In this document: positions 33,425-44,198 of the stretch, piece by piece | Numbering within the stretch: position 1 is the stretch's first letter | Layout: every line of letters begins with the position of its first letter | Origin: Strobilurus pachycystidiatus | Taxonomy: Eukaryota > Basidiomycota > Agaricomycetes > Agaricales > Physalacriaceae | Assembly (NCBI GenBank): GCA_019915135.1 | Contig: JAHLMK010000010.1 | Coordinates: 868,001-932,000, forward strand | Length of the DNA: 64,000 bases | Direction: 5' to 3' | Notes under the pieces: generated by a model | What the model was told of the DNA's origin: nothing | The model's database searches: none | Seen by the model: only the letters and a program-made list of their open reading frames with translations | Made by a program: the position numbers and the translations under genes

Positions 33425-33975
33425 ATAGCTTTATGCGATGCTTGTATGCTTGAACCAGACCAACACAATGCAGTTGCAATAGGCGCTCATTGATTTCGCC
33501 TCATCAATAGTCTCAATCAATCAAGTCGCTCACATCCTGCCTCATCTGTACGTCCTTCTGGCTCTTCGTCTCGAACTTCTCACTGATATCCTCCTTAGTT
33601 GACAACCAGGGCAGTCAGATGCACCGTAAGAGAGTAAACCAACTTGAGAACGTACTTGGATCACCGTATTTGCGCCCAATACACCCATGCGCCTTAGTTA
33701 CTTCCCGGGGGATGTGTGCTGTCTTGTCGTGGGCCCCGGACTTAAGCTGTCAAGCCGAACCAAACGCACAGACACGGTACTATAGTAGCATTGTAACGAG
33801 ACACTTTGACCTGATTGTAGATCTGTAAACGCTGATAGCATACTGTTTTTTGTCATGTCAGCAAAAATTGCCCATTCTGAAAGTTCGAAGTTGCGCCCGA
33901 TAACCTCGAACAAGGGACCATCTTTGCTTTGGCAGGCGAATGCCGAATATTCAATTTCCATCGACAATGTGAGAA
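33425..33975 (+). repeat. Dispersed copy of the ~1-kb repeat of 10.1-12.5 kb
   Basis: Closely matches 11705-12495 in the same order: the CAATGCAGTTGCAATAGGCG block, CTCACATCCTGCCTCA, a GTACGTCCTTYNGGCTCTTCG donor segment with a conserved acceptor, GCGCCCAATACACCCATGCG and CATTCTGAAAGTTCGAAG. An internal segment of unit B is missing. This shows the element is dispersed and not only a local tandem duplication. Confidence 0.8.
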
Positions 33976-34447
33976 GCGATCACGTGACGCGGCCCTTAGC
34001 CATGTTCCCGCATCATCGTCGCCAGACTTCATAGCGCATGCCAACACGGCCAACTCCTCAACTAGAAAGCACATCATCTTGGGTAACCTTATCTTCACCC
34101 AACATAACATGACCATCCATCTATTTGTGCACTGTGTAATATGTATGTCGCATGGCTAGTGACTGGTCAGCTTGACAGACTTCTTGCTTCGATTAGGCTC
34201 CCTCGGGCCTCCACAGATTCAATGAACACAGCAAGCGCATACCGGTGACACAGTGGCTTGATGCTCTATTCAATGGTACAGCATGACTGGTCCTGCGCAC
34301 TGTCAGATGCCGCCTCAAATGACAGTCCTTCTTCGGGAACTTCCTCTTATAATGCGGCCTAATCACACGCCATAATGACCCAGTTCTCTGCTCGATACGC
34401 CCTCTACTGCGCAAAGCACACTCCTACCATCGAACTTGAGGGTTGCC
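33976..34447. other. Intergenic, upstream of the P450 gene
   Basis: No gene was recognised. An AT-rich CTTATAATG near 34346 is the only TATA-like motif and lies about 100 bp upstream of the P450 ATG. Confidence 0.4.
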
Positions 34448-36363
34448 ATGTTGCAGTTCTCGTATCTTCAAATCCTGACATCGGTCGCCGTCATCAGGCT
34501 CTTCTACTTGGCTCTCTCGAGGCTGTACTTTCATCCTCTGCGATCGTTTCCAGGTCCTCGTCTGGCAGCGCTTACAGACTTCTATCAAGCTTACTTTGAG
34601 ACCTGGAAGAATGGGCTCTTCATACAGCATCTCGAGAAGCTGCACGAGATCTACGGTACGGTCTCCTTTTCGTATGATCATAAAAAGCTAGCTTATTCCT
34701 GTGATAGGTCCTGTGGTCAGGATACGACCAAATGAAGTACTACTTTCAATCTTGGCGTCCTGTCCTAACTCAACCCTTGCTCTTACAGTTGCATTTCAAC
34801 AGCCCCCATGCATACATGGCTATTTATCCACCATACTCTGGATTTGTCAAAGATCCAGCGTACTACTCAGGCTTTGGCGTAGATGATGCTTCAGTTAGTA
34901 TGACAGATCTCCAAGAGCACAAGAAACGGCGGGAAATTCTAAATCCTCTGTTCTCTCGGCGGGCAATCCTGAAACTGGAGGACATCATCCAAGAACAGGT
35001 TTGTAGCTGCAAAGACCAACCAGGATCATACTGATTGCTGTCACCAGATCAATCTCTTTGCTGACACACTTGCTGAGTATGCCACTACCTCTCAACCTGC
35101 CAACCTTTTTCGCGGGTTTCGAGCCTTAGCCATGGATGTTGTCACCACTTACTCCTACTCGCACTCGTTTGGTGGACTGACAACACCCGGCTTTGACCAC
35201 CTTATTTTACGCGCACTTGAGGGTGCAATACCCATGATGACTGCTTCGAAGCACTTTCCTGTTCTTCATCTTCTGCACCACCTTCCGGAATGGCTAGGAG
35301 CCTTGTTGAACCCAGATCTCGGCGGCATTGCTCAGCTCAGAGGATATCTCGAGAAACAAATTGATGTCATTCTCAAGGATCCAGATATGCTGAGGCGGTC
35401 GGGAGCAGGACACCAGACAATATACCACCATCTGATTACTCCGGACCTCATTAAATCGGGAGAGCTTCCGTCGAGGATATCATTGTTGGACGAGGTATGT
35501 TATGCCTTGGGTGTGCTGATGACTTGTTGATTGGTTTGCATCAGGCAATCGTGCTTCTAATTGCTGGGACTGATACCTCTAGCAATACTATGACTGTTGG
35601 CTTCTTCCATCTCCTCAACAATCCACAAGTGAAGAAGAATTTGGAGGCAGAACTGTTTGAAGCATGGCCGGAGAAGGATACCAAGTTTTTGTATGAGAAA
35701 CTGGAAAAGCTGCCGTATCTTGTAAGCGGTTTATCCTCGTTGCTTCCCGCCTTGACAACATTGGGCATTAGACGGGTGTCATCAAAGAAGCACTGCGGCT
35801 TAGCACCGGAGTGCCAGTATCCCTGCCACGTATTGTCACTGAGCCGACAATCATTCACGGGAAGACAGTTCCAGCTGGAGTGAGTTATCAATCCCTCCAA
35901 TTTCTTTGGTCATCGGATGCTTACTTGCACAGGCCATTGTTGGCGTCGCACAGCCTTTTGTTTTGAAAAACCCAACTGTCTTTCCGGATCCACATGCCTT
36001 CAAGCCAGAGAGATGGATGCGGGATGATTCGCAAAATTTGGATAAGTATCTTGTCACATTCTCAAAGGGTCCCAGAAGCTGCGTTGGCATGAAGTCAGTC
36101 GTTTCCACCTCTCATAATGTGATACTTGTTGAACTGGCAGACAGCTTGGCTTGGTGCGAGCTATATCTCACCTTCGCCAACCTCGTGAGAAAATTTGATA
36201 TGCAAATATATGAGACCAGGTCAGCCTTAGAGACTTTTGTCTGCTTCGAGTCGCTGATCACATTATTCTTGCTAGTCAAGAAGATATGGTGTTCCGGTGT
36301 CATCCGGTACCGGTATGGACAAGGCGGCCGTTACAGGCTGTTGTTCAGGCGCGTTCATCGTGA
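34448..36363 (+). CDS. Cytochrome P450 monooxygenase
   Basis: Nine exons (34448-34655, 34708-34736, 34789-34998, 35048-35494, 35545-35721, 35772-35879, 35933-36093, 36145-36219, 36276-36363) give about 500 residues, the usual length. An N-terminal membrane anchor (LQILTSVAVIRLFYLALSRL) and the hinge FPGPRLAA point to a microsomal enzyme. The I-helix motif AGTDTSS, the ExxR motif KEALRL, PERW and the heme-binding loop FSKGPRSCVG (axial Cys) are all intact. The general look (FPGPRLAALTDFYQAYFETW) recalls trichodiene-oxygenase-like fungal P450s, but the substrate cannot be inferred. Exon 2 is only 29 nt. Confidence 0.93.
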
Positions 36364-36733
36364 GGAGGCTCCTGACACGGGTGACTTAAAGTGTCGGATA
36401 TACGACGAGACCTCTTCCATCTACCTCTGCCATTTGAAGACATTACAGTTATGTTTTACCATCCTAGGTGATGAGACTTTGTTTTGGTTCGTACGAGAAC
36501 ACGTAGTATATGCTGAATCACATCCCGGGCTCTTATTGACGTTGCAAAATAAAGCCTAAAGGTAGTAGCAACCTCTGATGAATATGAAGATATCCACCAA
36601 TGAGTCAGGCACTCGTGCTGTCGCATCCAGCCCACATATAATTTCACGATACAAGGAAGGATATCATGTAAGCTATGCATATATAGAAAAAGTCCGGGAT
36701 TAGATATAAGAAAATTATACAACACACAAATGT
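36364..36733. other. Short intergenic gap, nothing recognised
   Basis: Lies between the stop of the P450 gene and the stop of the convergent DUF2235 gene. It contains only 3' flanking sequence. Confidence 0.5.
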
Positions 36734-38954
36734 TCAATCAACCCAAATGACATGCTCCATGTTCAGACCCGCTTTCGGGATATAGGGAGTCCCATCCTCG
36801 TGCAGTGACTGGAGCCTGTGCTTCACCGACCGATGCACCTTAACACCACGCGACCTTTGCTTGGGAATGAACCTCCCCTTCCCGAGATTCCAACCAAAGT
36901 ACGTCGCCCAGCTATTGTCCTTTTTCTGGTACTTCGTCTTGACAGGCCAAAACTCCAAAAACCACCAGAACCACCACAGGATGCAGAGCTGGTCATAAAT
37001 GGGGGTGAGCGCGTCCTTGAGGTCGAGTTCTTCCTCTGTGGGTCGGGTGGTCGCGACAGTGACCGAAGATGCAAGAGGGCCGTCAGCAAAATGGTGGGAT
37101 GCTTCCTCTTTGGTTTTCGTCGGGACTGACTGGGGAATGCTTTGGATCCGGGCGTCACCGGTGATACGGAGCGCTTTGGGACGGTCGAGGACCTTCGGCC
37201 AGAGAGCTTCGGGGTCGATGCCAAGCTCGCGGACGCGCTCGGTATCGAACATGATGCCTGTTTTGGTCTTGAAGCACTCGCGGACCATCCAGCGGAGGGA
37301 GATACGCGCAAGGCTGTGAGGCGTGCCGTTTTCGACGGACCCACCACCGACGTCACAGTGAGCGCCTGCAAACCAAACCTAACGGAAAGGTCTTCAAAAG
37401 TGAAACAAAAAGAGGTGCTTATGACTATACCTCTTCGATGTCAGTCGGAGTGTTGCGGTCCCGACCATAGTACCTCTCATGCTCGCGTTGAAGCTTTTTG
37501 TTGCTAGTGCTCTTACGATGAGGAGGATGTGGCCGCTGTGGCGGCTGCGGCGGCTGTGTGGTCTGGTCGCTGATACTAAGTTTAGCCTCCTTATTGTTTG
37601 GTCGGTTCCATAAGGAGGCCTTGAATTTAGCGCGACGTTCATCCAAGGCTATGGCATGGCGGAAGGTCCGAATAATCGTGTTGGATGTGGTGAAAGGAAG
37701 AGTTCTTGGGATGAGACCGACAGAGCTGACCGTGTCCCTGGTGGTTCGTATAAGGACCTAGTTGAGGATCACGAGTAGGATGCATGCGAGCTTACCAGAC
37801 CTGTCAATAGAGTTCGATTAGATGAAGTACAATATTTGTGAACTGGCACTTACGCCGACGAATTCGATATTAACGTTGATGGAGAAAGCCTTCTTGAACG
37901 CGTTGGACTGTTTCCAACCCAGTTCGTCCGTGCGCGTGTACATCTTGTACGCAAATGGGACCTGCTGGTGATTACATGCGGGCAGAACCCCAATCTACAC
38001 ATCCGTTTAGTAGCCAAACACAGCGAGGTACAAGAATCGACCCCAAGGTGGTATCTCACTTTGTGGATCATTCCCGCCAAGCTGCAAGGCGAGCGTGAGA
38101 TATGGGTGAAGGGTGTCTGTGACGAGGGTATAAAGTACTAACCTGCGTGCGGTGTAGGCGCCTCTGGAGAATCCGAAGATGCAGATTCTGTCGCCGGCCG
38201 TATCTACGAAAGGTAAGAAAGGAGGACGACGAATTCGTGCGCCGGGCGAAGACCTACAGTTCTGCATGAGGAATTCGTAACCATCTAGTAAAGGAGTTGA
38301 GCGACAAGTGCAGTCGTCTGCTAGTGACCCAAGACTTACCCATCACATGCGCGTTCAGGTTCCAAGCAATCGCTTCGTCCAGCCTCTGCCAAATGGGTAA
38401 GGCACTCCTTCGATTGCTCACCATGCGAATAAATCACCTTAGAAAGTTTGGACATGAGAGGTGTCGCAATTTCCGGCGTTGTATAAGTTCCAATACCAGC
38501 CTGCACACAATCTTAGCAAGCCTTTACTATCTCAAGGGGTTGACCTACCTGATAGTATACAACTTGCGTCGAACGATCATCCTTCTTGAGCATCGAGAAA
38601 AGCTCCACGATGTTAGAGTTCTATGTGCATAAGGGAGTTGATTTCGATAATCCTGCGTCTAGTAGGCATGGCATTGGGACATACATCCGAATCGAACCTA
38701 AGTGAAAGATAAGCCACAGAAAGTGTGTACCAGGAGTGCACTAACTGATCACCAGTACCATCGAAGCAAAGGACCATCGTACGGCCTGGGCGCTCCGGGT
38801 CGGGCCCAGGAGGAATTACTGGTCCAAGTGGAAAGGTGGCGTCAGCCGGACTTTCAGTTCCAGGGGAGCTTGAGAGTGGTGTAAAGTTCCCATTGGAGTC
38901 TATCGGGGAGGACTGGGTCCCTGAGATTTCCAGGCTTGCGTTTGAGGGGAGCAT
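36734..38954 (-). CDS. DUF2235 alpha/beta hydrolase-like protein, copy 1
   Basis: About twelve exons. Family motifs in order: RTMVLCFDGTGDQ, NSNIVELFSMLKKDDRSTQ, the nucleophile elbow ICIFGFSRGAYTAR (GxSxG), VPFAYKMYTRTD, GVWDTVSSVGLIPRTLPFT and WFAGAHCDVGGGS. Ser, Asp and His of a hydrolase triad are therefore all available. The fold is related to bacterial Tle1-type phospholipases, but fungal members have no established substrate. Two micro-exons are needed: 13 nt coding the FDSD part, and 5 nt (37800-37796, GTCTG) joining FVG to VWDTV. The C-terminal domain (about 215 residues) ends in PKAGLNMEHVIW. A near-copy lies 4 kb upstream. Confidence 0.88.
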
Positions 38955-39170
38955 GGGGGAAGCTGTACTAGTGAGCGGATACCAAACTCACATATTTAAG
39001 TCCTACGGCCCAAGATCAACAGTGAAGTCGCAAGATGCACTCGACGGCCAGCATGTTCGGAGTGAAGGGATGAATGTAAAGGTATAACGGTCAATGTTGC
39101 TCCGTGAATAGAATTCGCGGAATTGTGAAGGCCGGAGTTGCATCGGGAATGGTCCTGTCAGGGATACTCA
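36734..39170 (-). repeat. Segmental tandem duplication, unit 1
   Basis: The whole DUF2235 gene plus about 200 bp of upstream DNA is repeated at 40775-43245 in the same orientation, including introns and micro-exons. The units are about 4.0 kb apart, and the gap holds an F-box pseudogene. Confidence 0.85.
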
Positions 39171-39603
39171 TTGTCTGTGTTTCGCGTCTGCGACTCTGCG
39201 GAGAAGCCTCAGATGCGTAGTAGAGTAGAGGTGTATGTCGGCCGTCAATGTCGAACCGCAACCTGATGTAGGCGCAGATGCGGCACATAGGCAGGCACGA
39301 CTCAAAGCTAGTATCATATCCTCGATGTGCGCATAACTGTGTCGGCATATGAGACTTCACCAGACTCGGATAGGCGCAAATCTTGCGCTTTGCCGCTTCT
39401 GGTGGCACTTCCGCACCTGGCCAATTGATTAACATAGTCAATCCATTGCCTGTCGCAATAGGTACCCATATGAATGACCCCTTTCCATTGAATGCAGTCA
39501 AAGAATTTATGGCCGTCAGTTTGTCCCTGGAGAGCTTGTCAGTATTCTGACACGTAGAATATGGGCTACTCAACTGAAATGTTACATGCTGTGCCACAGG
39601 CAT
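39091..39603 (-). CDS. Hypothetical 170-residue ORF upstream of DUF2235 copy 1
   Basis: An ATG-initiated open frame of 170 residues, compositionally ordinary, with no recognised domain. Its last 20 codons fall inside the duplicated promoter unit. There the second copy (about 43195-43260) keeps a related frame (IPEGTIAPAFTTP beside IPDRTIPDATPAFTIP). That hints at a real short gene partly caught in the duplication, but chance cannot be excluded. Confidence 0.3.
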   Translation of the reverse strand: MPVAQHVTFQLSSPYSTCQNTDKLSRDKLTAINSLTAFNGKGSFIWVPIATGNGLTMLINWPGAEVPPEAAKRKICAYPSLVKSHMPTQLCAHRGYDTSFESCLPMCRICAYIRLRFDIDGRHTPLLYYASEASPQSRRRETQTMSIPDRTIPDATPAFTIPRILFTEQH

Positions 39604-39767
39604 GACATCTTACGCGCAATGGGTAGGAAAATTGGCAGCTCTCGATACGTAGATATCTATACTGAGATCACGTCCTGCGTACCACACAAACACGCGGAGG
39701 GAAGTGCTGTTGCTATAGTAGATGGTAAAGTGGTGGTCTCGAATTTGATTGGGGCCCGTAGTAGGAG

Positions 39768-40497
39768 GTATCTCGCCGACTGCAGATAGTTAGAGAGACA
39801 AGTAAGAAACCACGGAAAACACGACGTACAATATATATTCTCTTCCAATATGAGACTCTATCGACTCTTTGACGACGCCCATTGCGGCCAAACGGAACTC
39901 CAAAAAACGGGCCGATCATGGCACTTCAACTGAGAGATGCGCGAGGTGTTCAAGGTCGACCGCGGCGGCGCAGCACGGACCGAGCAGCGTGACGAGACAC
40001 TCAGACAAGGAGATGGACAGGGATCTGAGGCGCGGCCGGCAGGCAGCCATTACCTGCGAGGAGGCGCACGCGCACACATTCGAGTCGTGGGCAGGGTGAG
40101 CGAGCGGATGGACGACGCAGCGGATGGACGACGCTCCGAGCAGCAAGAAGAGCGCCTGGCAGGAGGGTATGACGATCCCGGATAGCTCGACGTGCAGAAG
40201 CGTCGGCGACACAAACGCCGCGCCCAGCGCGCACCGCAGCTCGTACGACGCGGACGTGCGTTGCGTGTATCTATGCTTCCTGCTGCAGATGTCCCGCGAC
40301 CTGCCGTATCACGCCCGTGAGGACAAGGTCCATCCCGATCCACGTATCATCCACGTCGTGCGCCGCGGGTTGCGCGGACGAGAAAGAGTCGGCCCACGGC
40401 GCACGCGAGGGCGGGATCGCGGCCGAGGAGCTGTTGGCCATCGTCGTCGTCGGAGGTCGTCGGCGGAAATCAAACAGAGTCACTCGTCACATCGCAC
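39768..40497 (-). pseudogene. Truncated F-box pseudogene (copy of the gene at 29073-30331)
   Basis: Minus-strand DNA matches the F-box gene from about 60 bp before its ATG to just past its intron. After MANS the sequence jumps to LGRDPALA-equivalent DNA, removing about 165 bp that encode the whole F-box. Other small deletions and frameshifts follow (for example around the GHLQ block). The intron is still present with its GTACGT donor and CTGCAG acceptor, so the copy arose from DNA and not from cDNA. The 3' half (matching 29960-30331) is missing. Confidence 0.85.
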
Positions 40498-40774
40498 GCT
40501 CACGCTTGATCACTGCTTGATCCACAATGACACGTTGTAAAGTTCCCCACTTTTTTATGAAGACGTTGTACAATGGACCATGGAATGGCCGATTGTTCAT
40601 TTCCCGACCATCTTGGTAACTTTGTTTGTGCGAACGAATAAATCAAGATCATGCGTATGCGTATATCTATACGAGTATAGACATGACGGAAAGAGATCAA
40701 GAGAGGGATTCATGTAACCTAGAGAGAAGGCTGGCAGAGTAAATTGAAGAACACACAAGCATGGACACCGTTGT
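40498..40774. other. Gap between F-box pseudogene and DUF2235 copy 2
   Basis: 3' flank of DUF2235 copy 2, partly similar to the flank of copy 1. No gene seen. Confidence 0.4.
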
Positions 40775-42965
40775 TCAATCGATCCAAATGACATGTTCCA
40801 TCTTCACACCCGCTTTCGGGATATAGGGAGTCCCGTTCTCGTGCTTTGCATCAAGCCTCGTCTTCACCGACCGATGCACCTTTACGCCACGAGACTTTTG
40901 CTTGGGAACGAACCTCCCCCTTCCGAGATTCCAACCAAAATACGACGCCCAGCTATTGTCCCCTTTCTGGTACTTCACCTTGACAGGCCAAAATTCCAGG
41001 AGCCACCAGAACCACTTGAGGCTGAGCTGGTCGTAAATGGGTGTGAGCGCGTCTTTGAGGTCGAGTTCTTCCTCTGTGGGTCGGCGGGTGCTCGAGACGG
41101 TGAGCGAGGGTGCAGGGGGCCCGTCAGCGAAGTGGTGGTGGCAGTCCTCCTCGTCGGCTATCACTTTCGTCGGGACTGACTTGGGGATGTTCTGGATGTG
41201 GGAGTCACCGACGGGGAGCGCTGGAGGACGGGGGAGGACGTTCGGCCAGAGGGTCGCGGGGTCGATGCCGAGATCGCGGATGCGCTCGGTATCGAACATG
41301 ATGCCTGTGTTGGTCTTGAAGCACTCGCGGACCATCCAGCGGAGGGAGATACGTGCGAGGCTGTGGGGCGTGTCGTTATCCACGGAGCCACCACCGATAT
41401 CGCAGTGACAGCCTGCAAACCAGACCTAAATGAAAACCTTCAGTGAATGAGACGTTTAGAGGTGATGTATAACTTTACCTCCTCGATGTTGGTCAGAGTG
41501 TTGCGGTCTCGACTGTAATACCTCTCGTGCTCGCGCTCCTGCTTCTTATGGCTGGAGCTTTTACGATGAGGAGGGGGTGGCGGGCGTGGCGCCTCCGGCG
41601 TCTGGTCGCTGATGCTAAGTTTGGCCTCCTTATCGTTTGGTCGGTTCCACAAAGAGGCCTTAAATTTAGCACGACGCTCATCCAAGGAAACGGCATGGCG
41701 GAAGGTCCGGATGATCGTGTTGGATGTGGTAAAAGGAAGGGTTCTTGGGATGAGACCGACAGAGCTGACCGTGTCCCTGGTGGTTCGTATGAGGACCTAG
41801 CTGCGGATCACGAGTAGAAGGTAGGTGAGCTTACCAGACCTGTTAATGAAGGTCGGATGATCAGACGAAGTGAATGAGCGAGAAGGCAATGCCACATACG
41901 CCGACGAATTCGATATCAACGTCGATGGAGAAGGCCTTCTTAAACGCATTCGACTGTTTCCAACCCAACTCGTCCGTGCGCGTGTACATCTTGTATGCGA
42001 AAGGGACTTGCTGGTGGTTGCACGCGGGCAGAACGCCGACCTAACAGAGCAGTCATTTAGCCAAACACATCGAAGAACAAGAATAGAGCTCGAGATTTTA
42101 TCTCACCTTGTGGATCATTCCCGCCAAGCTGTGCGGCGAGCGTAAGATAAGGGCTCTCATTACGAGGGTAGCAGAGTACGAACCTTCTGGCGGTATAGGC
42201 GCCTCTAGAGAATCCGAAGATGCAGATTCTATCACCGACCGTATCTACAAAGGGTAAACGATAAGTGACGCGTTCGTGCATGGGCTGCGCAAAGACGTAC
42301 AGTTCTGCATGAGGAATTCGTAACCTCCTAGAGAGGTTGAGTTGAAAGTTCAGTCATCAGTGAGCTGCGAGTAACTCAGGACTGACCCATCACATGCGCG
42401 TTGAGGTTCCACGCAATCGCCTCGTCCATCATCTGCCAAGAAGTGTAAGCTAATCCTTCAATGTCTCAGTGCGACGAGATCACCTTTGAGATTTTGGACA
42501 TGAAAGGCGTCGCAATCTCAGGGGTGGTATAAGTGCCAATACCTGCCTGCACAAAATCTCAGAAAGCCTTCGCAAACTCGAGAGACTAAGCTACCTGATA
42601 GTATACCATTTGCGTCGAACGGTCATCCTTCTTGAGCATGGAGAACAGCTCCACGATATTAGAGTTCTTGCGTTCAAGTCAGCTGAGATCGATACTAGAG
42701 ACCAGGCAGTCGAACTCACATCCGAGTCGAATCTATGTGGAGACTCAGTCACGGCAAGTAGACTACAAGAGCGCACTTACTGATCACCAGTGCCGTCGAA
42801 GCAAAGGACCAATGTACGGCCTGGGCGCTCGGACCCGGGAGGAATTATTGGAGGAAGGGAGACGCTAACTGGACTTTCAGTTCCAGAGGAGGCTGAGAGC
42901 GGAGCGAAGGTCCCATTAGAGTCTATCGGGGACTGAGTCTGCGAGGATTGCCAGCTTGCGTCCAT
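40775..42965 (-). CDS. DUF2235 alpha/beta hydrolase-like protein, copy 2
   Basis: Paralogue of the gene at 36734-38954 with the same exon plan. Motifs seen: RTLVLCFDGTGDQ, NSNIVELFS, ICIFGFSRGAYTAR, the GVWDTVS block, WFAGAHCDIGGGS and the final KAGVKMEHVIWID. Both micro-exons are kept (13 nt coding FDSD; GTCTG at 41839-41835). The start is taken at MDASWQS; an in-frame non-ATG extension upstream is ignored. Coding changes are fewer than intron changes, so both copies appear to be under selection. Its substrate is unknown. Confidence 0.87.
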
Positions 42966-43245
42966 GGGGAGAGTAGGACAAGTAAACACTGGCAATGCCT
43001 TGAAAGTTACGTCTTTAAATTCTGAAGGCCCTAAGCATGAGATCCCGGGATGTATTGTACTTGACGGCTAGCATGGTCAGTGAAGTAATGAATGTAGAGA
43101 AGATGAGATCTTCCTGGCATTGATGGCGGATGTCTGAACCACGAAGTCGGTGCTGTGGATGAATGCCGATAGAATTAATAAGTCATCAACGGAGTTGTGA
43201 AGGCCGGAGCAATGGTTCCTTCAGGGATATACCGCGTCCGCGGAG
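40775..43245 (-). repeat. Segmental tandem duplication, unit 2
   Basis: Second unit of the DUF2235 duplication, extending to about 280 bp upstream of the start codon, where GTTGTGAAGGCCGGAG and an AGGGATA block match unit 1. Confidence 0.8.
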
Positions 43246-44198
43246 ATATGTCGAATCAGGTCAGATTGAAGGCAGGTATACTTGCTGTTGGTATGTAGTC
43301 GATCCGTAGTCGATAGAGTCGTGATTCCACAAGCACTCGGCCGAAAGCGGGCAGAGTCATTGTGACGCGTCAGTGTCACGTCGTGCGCATGACCTTTGCT
43401 TGTCTCTCATTCACTTCTTGGCATGGGCGGTAATGAATAGCGCGGCGGTTCCTATCTTCGCTTCCGACGACGAGGACGGCACAGCCGCCTGCATCGGACT
43501 GTCCTACGCGTACTGCAATCGCCGAACGTCGCATTAAATCCAACAGTGAGGGTCAGCAGTAGGTCAGGTCCAGCAGAGTTTGCGAGATTTGGCTACCCCG
43601 TTTCTGGTGCGTTTCTCTCTGAGCGCGTACCATGTCTTTCTCAGTGTTGCTTCTGCAGAGCTTGACCCTATGACTAGTTGCGTCGTTGGCTGACTTCGCC
43701 GTGTATCGCTCTCTCGGAACAGAACGCGCAGACATCACCGGCTCCACAATGCGCGAGACGCTGATGGACAGGCATATACCGGAGTGGAAAGACATGGACC
43801 GGGGCGTCCCACTAACGGCGCATGCAATGTCAAGAACAGACCATTCTAAGTGGAGGACTGGATACGGCGCCACACCCGGACGCCGGGGATCTCTTATCGC
43901 CTGATGGACAGACGCAGGATCTAATTGAAGTCATGAATGGAAGCGTTAAGTTGTTACCAGGACGTTGGCGTACGGCCAATCACAATTGGCCTATAACGAT
44001 AACGTGATGAGGATATGTTCCTCGTCGCTTCCTATGCATGACCCCTGTGTTCTCCGAATGTATTCCGGGCGGCCCTCGACGTCTCCGTACTCTCACCTCC
44101 TAATGGGTATTGTACGTTCTACCTGTCTTCGCCTTTTTGGATCTCTCTCATACCTTAAGAATAGCTGAACACTCCCGAGTCTATCTACCATCTCGAAA
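43246..44198. promoter_or_regulatory. Intergenic; inverted CCAAT pair at 43974-43991 upstream of the Ppo gene
   Basis: The perfect inverted repeat GGCCAAT-CACA-ATTGGCC presents two CCAAT boxes head to head about 210 bp before the ATG at 44199. A possible 5'-UTR intron (GTACGT near 44110, AG near 44163) follows. No gene was recognised in the rest of the region. Confidence 0.4.
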
